Shown here piece after piece: positions 34,801 through 44,600 of a stretch of DNA of 64,000 bases. Below the pieces are notes generated by a model. That model was not told where the DNA came from. It saw only the letters and a program-made list of their open reading frames with translations, and searched no databases. A program made the translations under genes and the position numbers. The first letter of the stretch is position 1, and every line of letters starts with the position of its first letter. Where the stretch lies: positions 1,823,384 through 1,887,383 of the forward strand of contig FN649741.1 in NCBI GenBank assembly GCA_000310025.1, given 5' to 3'. This DNA comes from Ectocarpus siliculosus (lineage: Eukaryota > Sar > Phaeophyceae > Ectocarpales > Ectocarpaceae).

Positions 34801-37800
34801 CATCGTGGTGAGTAGCGCATATCCAGTAATAATTGACCAGAGATCTTAGCATCTTGAAGTGTCCTCCAAAAAACAATACAGTACCGCCAGAGCATTACAC
34901 ATCCCAACGTTGTACCACGAAGCGCATCAAAGCGAAATTTCGTACCTAAATTCTCATTGCGTTCCCTCGAACTACAATCTATCAAGCGTTTGCCGTCTTC
35001 AACCCACCCACGTCTCGTCACCACCCTTCCGGCGCTATCGTTTTAGAGGGTCGGTCGCAGCCGTTGTATTTTTGCTATAGTAATAAGCAACGATAAACAC
35101 ATATTTGGCCTTGTTTGATGGTCGCACGAAGCAACTAAAATCTGAACGAAATATTTTCTGAAGATGACAGGCGGGCAGGATGTACTTGTGTGTCTGTTGT
35201 CCTTCGATGGTGGTACTCAGTAGTGAATGTCAGGCACAGCGCATTTTTCGCCCATGGTGTTCCACACATTATTTTCCTATGAATCGCCCACGGCGGCGGT
35301 CGCGCAAAGTGCCAATACCCCGCCCGCGTTATTTCCGTTCAGTCAAGTCATCATTGATGTATGTACATTAGAGTCGGACAAAAAGTTAACGGGCCGCCTT
35401 GTCTCTCTATCTGTACAGTTTTAGTGTGATTTTCATCGACTGCCGGACCTGCGCTCAATGTTGACGTTTGGCTTGGGATCGCTACAATGAATTTAGGCGG
35501 TGTGACGGTAAACCTTGTCAGTTTGGCTCGCAAAGCTAGGCAGCCATTGGAACCGGTGTGCTATCTAACGTACTTCAGGCATGTACAACAGACTACTTCA
35601 GGTGAACCGAATCACACCCGCCTCCCTCATGTTCGCTCCGGCCACGACGTTTGTGCAGTGGTATCCGGTGTTGGCGGCCGACCACGTGGACTCAGGGAGG
35701 GCCCACCCTGTTCAGGTAGGGGCGCTGTAGCGGAGCTAGAGACATGCCGTCGTGGGACAAGTCGACGGCGTGACTTTTCCATAGATTAGTTTGTCATAAG
35801 ACGCTTTCCACACAAGAAATGGCATGTATGCGGCAAGGAACTGATCCATATTCGGTTGTGCACAGAACACGGCGTGGGACTGCATGGAGTGACACCTAGG
35901 CTCCCATGCTGAAACCCATGCTGGAATGTGCTCTTGGAGGGGGGATGCCTACGTAGAAACATTGGTTTGGGTCATGCGCGAAGAGTTTCCCTTTTGGTTG
36001 GAGAGTACTGGTAGAGCGAGGCCTTGGTACGCGAGCCGATCACATCCCCCGAATCCGCCACACGCTAATGGTGCGGACCGGCAGGTCGACGTTGATGAGG
36101 ATATCTCATTATGTGCATCCCTGGTCACCCACGACCGCTGTGCCTGCTGCGCCAGACGCTATCATTGCTTGCGTCTCCGACACGGTTTTGCGACGCGAAG
36201 TGAACATGACCGAAAATCTCTGTTGCGCTCGTGATGCTTGTGAGTCCCCCAACATGCTACCTTTGTTTGATAGCCGCAACTGTTCTTCACTGCCCCTGCG
36301 TGTACCTCCTTCCTTTGGACCGCCAACGTGCCGCGCTACCTCTGCCGCTGTTCCGAAACAGCTACTGGGCAAGAACCTGGTGGTGTGGCGGAACAAGGGG
36401 GGTCGCTGGTCGTGCTTCGATGACCGCTGCCCTCACAGAGCGGCACCACTCACCGAGGGGAGGATAGAGGACGACGGCTCTCTCCTGTGAGTGAGAAACT
36501 CGAACCCATGCCAATGACGATTCACTATGTGGCACGTAGGCTGTCGTATGTGCCGTGACCATCGCTTTTTCTTTGCGCCATTCGTGCCGACCCATTCCAA
36601 CGCTTCGAGTTCAACCACTCGTTTGGGTCATTGATTGTGCGACAAATATCTCTTGTGTATGCAACACAACAGTGACTGGCTGTTTGCGGCGTGGGCCGCC
36701 CGATCAGTGGATATATCAACGCGAGAAGAGGATGGCCAGTGAACCGCAGAGAAACCAACAAACCTTGTGCATCACACCGACGCTGTCGACTACCTGTGCC
36801 GCCGAAGGCAACGCCCCAGCTGTAAAGCTGGCATGGTGACGATCAGACGCCCTGACCCCCCCAAACCCCTTGGTCTGGCCTCCTGGCCGCCAATCGTCTG
36901 TCCCCGCGCCTCTCCGGACGAGTCTAGCTGTGCGTACCACGCGTGGCGTTTCGACGCCGACGGCAAGTGCCTGAGCATCCCTCAGAGCGACAGGGGAGGC
37001 AAGGACGAGGCCCAGCCCAAGGCGTGTGCCAAGGTCTACCCCACACAGGTACACCTCGCCTGGCGACATGCCAATGACATACCCGCGCCTGGTGTCACCA
37101 ACACCGACGCTGGTACACCCAAGTGCACCGGTGAAGAGACAAGCTTACACGTGTTAAGGAGGGTTTGCGGTGAGCAAACATCGGCGATGTTTCGCACTCC
37201 AAAACCGGGTGCCGACATTGCTTTTGCTGTTGTAGTTGATGTTGTGATTGTCCTTTGAAACCCATCACAAGAAGGCCGAGCGACGACCGACGGGCGGAGG
37301 CACGAGCTTTGAGTACCGGAGGGTGCAGGCTATGCACCATTTGGCCAGCCACCGCTGTCTGTCACGTCGAATGCAGTCGCCTGTGATCTCGGAGTCAATC
37401 CGGCGTGTCTGCACCGCGAGAAAGCATTTGGCATGCTGAACGCTTGAGAGGAACTCTATCTTAACCCTTACGTGACTGGGTTAATTTGAATTTTTTGTTT
37501 TTTTCTCCACAACTGGCTCTCTGCGGTCAAAGATCTTCCAAGCATGCGTGTACACCCATAAATCACGGCGGCAAGGATGGTGCAGCAGTGGGTCTATGTG
37601 TGGGGCTCACAGGGATGGGGACGCGGTATATGTAAGGGTGACGAACAGGACTACTGCTGTACAGCAGTAGCAGCTATGCAGAGAGAAGCAGACTGTGCAA
37701 CAGCAGTAGATTCTGAGCAGGTGTGCATGCCTGTCTCCGACAGCAACCGTCCGCACAGAGGATGTACCTGTGCAAGCAATACCTGTTGGCACATTTTCTC

Positions 37801-40800
37801 CACCTCATCCTTGGACAGAGCATACAGCAAGCGCATATGCTAGCCGCGCTAGATGCGAAAACGCTGACGGGAAACCGCCTCACAGACGCGCCAGATCGAG
37901 ACCATCATCCACTATCGCACAAAGTGCATAAAAATCGTGATAAGTTTTACTATTCTGTACTACAAATAGAGAGATGTGATCGGAGCTGTGATCGGAGCTG
38001 TAGTCCCGAAAGCCCTTGCCTTTGAGCGAAATTTTGCACACAGCAGACGAACCACCCTTCACTCCCAATACTGGGAACCACACGCACCGCAATCACAACA
38101 GCATCAAGCACCGAGCCAGTACGTTAGCATCGGCTCCGGTGTTCGCTTTCCTGCTCTCCCCCGCGGATGCGGCACCGGGTTGATCACATGTTCAGGGGTG
38201 CTGTACGTACCCTCCGGTGGTATTTTCCGTTTGAATCTTACAGTACCGGTAGGCAGTAGATTGGATCTGGAAAGGATATCTGCCCCACCTCATCCCCAAG
38301 GATAATGCGTGTTCGTGGTCATTCCCGCAGTTCTCCATCTCTGTCTCTCTCAGGCATGCTGTATGGTGATGCATGCTTGTCTCCACCGACCTCGTCCATG
38401 CTGCCTGTCACGCCGCACTATCGCAGGTCGCTCAAGACATGATCTGGGTGTGGGCCGAGAACGGCCCGGACGCTGGTTTAGAGAGCGCCCTCACGCCGCC
38501 CCACCTCATCCCCGAGCTGGACGACAAAGAGGGGCTAGCATCTGGCAGGGTGGTTCCGCAGGGGGTCCAGCACACTGACCTGGCCTACGGGTGGGACACC
38601 ATGATGGAGAACTTCGTGGTGAGCCGCCCATCTACGCAAGAGTAGCGCAGACGTGTAGGTGGAGACGAAACAACATGGAGGCTCCCTCCTCTGAGCGTGT
38701 CGCCTCCCCCCCCTCCCGATTGGTCGCGCAACTGACCCTGTCGGTCGCCAATAGCTGCTTCTACAAGCCGGGCTAGCCAAGAAGCTAACAAAATGGTTGA
38801 AAGCCAATTACACCACGATTTTTACGAGTTGGAACCTGAAATTTTGACATGTGGTTCGTATTATTATAGTACAACAAATACAACTGCTAGCCGTACTTTA
38901 TACTTTTGGTGTTTTTTCATGAGGTATCCCTATTAAAGGAAAAAATGGGAATCCTTTTGTTGTGTATAGGAGGACAAAAAAATTAAAAAGCACGGCTAGC
39001 AGTTGTATTACCAACCACATGTCAAAATTTCAGATTCCAACTCGTGAAAATCGTCATGTATTTTGCGATAACCTGACATGTCCGTAACCATCTTGTGTTT
39101 TGTATCGGATTCTTTCCGAGGCCGTAAGTCTTGATGGAAGATGGTGTAAGCCTTGTAACTACCATCATTTTTCTCGCAATGCTCCCAGGTTAGCGCACAC
39201 CAAATTTCATCTTTGTCTGTGAAAGCATTTTCTTACTGATTTCAGTACCGAAAGTATCCCCCACTACGCCGCCAATTGATCGTTTAATACCTAAATCAAC
39301 TCGGATTCGAAAAATTCTGGCATCTGCGTTTTCCCTACTGTCTCATAAGAGTAACCACTAGATTTCAAGCCTATTTTCGTGGAAACGACAGCATGAGACG
39401 CGAAACAACGAAAGTGAGCTTCTTGGCTGGCCCAGCTTGTAGGTTGTTAGGGTCTCCCCCGTACTTTTTATGATCTTGTTCAGAAAATGGTCCGTCGTTT
39501 GTGTGCGGCGTTGGTTTCGATCGCCGTTTTGCGTTCATCCATGGTTGCGCTTGTGTTTGTGTTCTTTTGTTGCGCATCGCTCCAGTTGTACGGTCGCGGC
39601 GGCCTGGTTTTGCGTTCCTATTTTCGATACCCTTGTGCGGCATCATACGTTCTTGGATTCTACCTGTTGTTCAACCCTTTGGGGGAACGGTCCCTAAGTT
39701 TTCTTGGCTAGGTTCCCGCTGAACTTTTGTTGCAATGCTTTTCCCTCTCTGACCTCCCTTCCTCCTCTTGATTTACCGCGAGCAGTTGGGCGGAAGCACG
39801 GAATGATAACTTTGTAACCACAGCCAACCGGCTCCGTCATGGCCAACTTACACCCTACCCCGTGTTTTCCCATTACCTTCCATTGCGCATCTCGACGTCT
39901 CCACTCTAAATGATATTCCTCCTGCGTCTACCACGCGTTGGTATTACTGAGAACAAGATTGCCCGCGGCCAACGTTCTTGGACCCCAGCACTCCGACCCA
40001 GCAATCCACCCAGACCGGGGCATTCGAACAGATACGCCTCCACATTTCCATCTCTGAGTTTGGGGCCTTGAATCCGTTCTAGACGGGCTAGACAGCAATT
40101 AAACTCCATGTACTACCGTCTTCTTCGCTTTTTCACTTCTCGGCCGTCCCCCCGCCGCGGCCACCGCCGCCGCCACCGCCGCTTCTGCTGCTGCGGCCTC
40201 CTGTGTGACCGGGCAGGATCCAGCGCACGTGCCGTCTGCCCACCATGGTGCGAGCACCCTCAGTGTAGACTGAGCTGTAGTTACAAACAGACCGTTAGGT
40301 GATTACTACAGTATCAGAACCTCGAGTGTAGATATCTCCAACCTCGAAATCGCAGAAGCAACACAGCTGCCCATGCATGAGTGGTTGGCAGGCGCCTGCT
40401 TTGGTGATGGGCAGTTTCTTTTGTGGTCGATATGTAGGGTTTCGACAACCTGCTTCTGGCGGTCAATGTACTGTAGAGCCTGGCACTGCAGATATACTTG
40501 AGCGGTGGTTCGTTAGCTCGTGCCATATATCGGCCAATGCTGACGATGCTCGTGTTGTCTCTCGAGTTGAAACCGATTTCGCGTTCGACTAGTGCATAGT
40601 CGCAGGTTTCGTTGCATGTGTATTACGGCAAACATTAACCAAAGGCTTTTGTTGGAAGCTGTGTCAGCTTGGAAGTAGGACCTGTGCCCATCCATCATTA
40701 GAGGTACGTGGAGTCGGCACAGGTGTGAATACATGTGTGGTGTCCTTCTTGTTGTTGCAACAAATGAAATATCGCGCACACCAGCCTTTGTTTCCATGCG

Positions 40801-41565
40801 TTCCTTACGTGTTTTCCAGGGGTCGCTGGAGATCGCTACAAGGACGTTCGGCCGATAGACTTCGAGCTCGACAAGGAATGGCCCGTCACGGCTACGGTAG
40901 GAGGACGTAAACGACTTCAATACGTGTGTGACTCAAGTATTTCTTTAAGTACTGCAGAGGGGACGGGTTGCGACGAACACACACTCCCGTAGATCGTTCT
41001 TCCATCGTGCTAGACGAATGTCAGGGTTTTTCCAATCAACAAATACGAGAACCGGGGCAAATACAAGTAGCCTGACGACGACACAGCGGGTTGTTACTAT
41101 TGGCGTTATCGTTTTCGTCGTGTGCATGCATTGCGTCTGTACACGGAAAATTGGACCAAGACCCCGCCAACGTTCCAGCGAGTCACATACATGTCTTGGT
41201 ACCATTCCTGGGTTCCTTGCGAGGCCCTGGCTTGGCATTCTTTGCAAGAAACACGGAGCCGCTTTCACCTCCCCCCTGACAACCCAGCTCCTTGTGCTAT
41301 TTGATAACTGTTACAGTTGATCCCCCCCCCGCCTTGCCTTGTCGCCATCATTCCCCGACGTGAACGCTCCAGAGCGGTTTCCGATTCAAGTTTGACGACG
41401 AAATTACGGACACCCACAACAAGGTCACCTTCGTGCCGCCTTGCCTGGTGAGATTCAACAGGCCGGCTTGTGTGTGCTCGACCCAAGTTCGAATGGATTG
41501 TGTAGAACCGGGGGAAACGAAGAGAGAGAGGGAGAGAGAGAGAGAGAGGGGGAGAGAGAGAGAGG

Positions 41566-41610
<45 letters not shown>

Positions 41611-44600
41611 TCTACTCGGCCGTGTGTAATCACGAACGCGCGCTACAATGTCGATTTTCGCTAGGGCGTCCATGGCGTGCTCCTTCGACGTTTCTCATCC
41701 GTGGTTACCTGCACGTATATGGCGTGCCATCACCAACTCGGTGCCGACATTGAAGGTCTGACCAGGGTAGATGGACAGAGTTTAGGAGCGTGTGGCGTTC
41801 TGGGTTCCATCGGGGCGACTCGTTGCTACTGTCGGGAAGTTGGTTGTGCAGGAACGTTTTTACCCTCCATTTATGTTAGGTGCGGTCAAGGATGTTGCTT
41901 TTCATTGTCGAGCGGAGACGCGAAACGCGTAGAGGCTCGGTTTCTCGGCTGTCCAGGATGTCGGTTTATCGGCGTTCGAAACAACGAGCGGATTGCAGTT
42001 AGCAGGTATGGAAGAGGAACCCCAGATTCTTGGTGGGGGTTACTACTGTAGATCGCCAAATAATTTTGCTGAGAGTATGTGCTTGCGCTCCCTGAAATTC
42101 CACAAGGCTTTCCTGAACGGTCCCAGACACACAACCTTCGTTTCCGAAGGAAGGCCGACCTCGCACACGTTCGTTTGGAGATGACATGCCCGACAACGGC
42201 ATTCGTATCCCAGACCAGACTAGATCAGAGTTTAACGGACCCGATGGTGGCAACAGCGTAATCTCTGCCTCACCTTCCCGTCCATCCTCCCTGTCTGTCT
42301 TTTTGTGACTGGACACGATGTCCACCACTCCGTGTGACGTCAACTGTGTGTGTTGTCCAACAAAGGTTCTGGTGGAGAATGCGGATTATTCCGGGACTCT
42401 GAAGCTGATGCTGTACGGGATTCCTACCAAGCCCGGGTGGTCTCGTCTGGTGGGCCGCCAGGTAACGAACGACGGGAATTGAGGGCACGGGTGAGGCAAG
42501 ACCACAACAGAGCAAGGTGGATGAAAACCACAGGGGGAGACGCGTTTTCGATGCATACCGCTTAGCAGGCCCAAAGGCCGACCAAACCGATTTGAGGTGC
42601 GGCAGGCGGACAACAGTAGAGCAAGCTGTGTCGCGCGCATGTCAGGGTCGGGTTCGATGGAATACCATGTACATTTCCCGACTATGTGTTCTACCGTCTT
42701 CTTGCGTTCTCTTTCGCCATGTGACATGCACATCAATAACTTAGGCGTACGTGCACAAGTATGCTCCCAAGTCTAAGGAGGCAAAGGCGCTCCACAAGGA
42801 GAACAAGCGTCTTGGCAAGAAGACATCAGGGTTGTTGGTCGCCGCCAGGTCAGTCAACTATTCAAATCGCCCACTTTTCCCCATTTGCAAATGCGGGTCT
42901 CACTCGTGAGTAGCCAGAACCGACGTCTTCGTTTTTGGGATGTGATGTGTGACAGGAAACGCACGACTAAAAGCGAGGGTGGTGTCAAAATGTGTGCACG
43001 TGGCACAATATCTCCCACCCTTTAACTTGCCCCGTGCCAAGACAAAGTGGGTTTTGTTTACGCTTAACAAACCCGTTCGTTCGTTTCACTCCCTTGTTCT
43101 TTGCGTCCACTCTCATTCAATAGTACCCTAGGGAAATAGCATTTGGCGATTTTGCTATGTACATCGATTTCATTTCAATATCGAACTGCATTCAACTCCC
43201 ACTTCTCCCCCCCCCTATTACCTTTGTCTTCCGCGCGCTCTCTCTCTGCGACCGTCCAACTTCACTTGATAACGGACGGTATAGGATCACGTCCAAGTTT
43301 CCCCAATGGCTCATGCACGCCACGTCCGGCATCTTCTTGTACCAAGATATGGTGTTCCTTCATCACCAGGTTGACCATGTGGACATTTCTTCTTGAACGG
43401 GGAAGGCTTGATCGAGACCATTTCGTAAATGGTCCAGTCATCTACGGGTAGATCCGTCGAAAGAAATATCTTGCGTCATGTTCCCGGTGTACCCACAAGC
43501 ACGACGTCGGCTGCCGACGTAAGGGAGTGGAAGGAGAGAGGAGCAGTGAAAATACTTCGTCCATCACCTTCGCTGCTCCTGTCCCTGCTGGACGTATTCT
43601 TCTCATGTTCTCAGACAGTCACCTGCCTTTGAGTGATCATTTTCGATGTTGTGTTTTGCGAAATTCGTTGCATTCTAGTTGTCGTGCAACCCCGTGTAGT
43701 TGCAAGTCGATCTTTTCGCTATAACGTTTTGCTTTTTTCGTGTTTTTACTCTAAACCTCAGGAAAAGACGCTGGCTTCGGTGGGGTACGATGGTACCAGT
43801 GCTTCCAGCTACTCGAATGCTGTGTATACCCCAGCTCCCGCTGATCGAGCTGTCATGGCCGTGTAAGTGTATTTCAATTCTCTGGTTCGTTTCATGTTAC
43901 AGAACTTCATGTTACAGAACCTCACACCGCCGAACATGTGGTACCTCAAATCGCCTAAAATTGGTGGAAGACAAGAGGTCTCCATGCCAACAAGTGCGCG
44001 ATTTCGTTAGTGTTTCCCGGGTGATGTTTGTGGTGGACTGCACTAAGCTACAGAGGAGCATTCGTCAATAGAACGTGAAATGACCAGAGATTGGGCCATC
44101 AGCTGGTGTGAGAAACTATTGTGCCGACAACGACGACGTCAACAACAAGCTGCACCAGCAACGGCAGGGTCGTATTCATGGGAACACTTATCGGACGTGC
44201 TTGTTTAATTCAGGAGGAAGTGGATCGCCACGCATGGCTCCGGCGGGCCCGCGTGGGATAAAGACTGCGACCCGACCCTGCCGGAGCGTGAACACAAACG
44301 CGAAGTCCTGTTCGACTACTATGAGGTACCAGGCTTCCTGGGTGGAATATCACTCGTTTGCCTGCGTTTGGTGGTTTTGGACCTTTGTTGTGCGCAAAAC
44401 GTAGGGTGCCGTGGTGGTGCCCGTTCGTTCATTTCGAAGTATGCCTTTCACTATCCATGGTGTCCCTCATACACGTACCTGAGTGGTACATGCTTCTTCG
44501 ACATCGTGATGGGTTGCACTACATTGCAGTATTCTGCGGTTCCTCTGGTTCGCCGTTGGATCGTGGGGGGCTTAGACTGCCGACAGCTGACGCACAGCCG

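Noticed and set aside
37461-37486. TTAACCC...GGGTTAA palindrome resembling paired piggyBac ends
   Set aside because: Only about 10 bases separate the two ends and no element lies between; likely chance.
41441-41673. RERERE / SLSLSL frames
   Set aside because: Artefact of the GA microsatellite.
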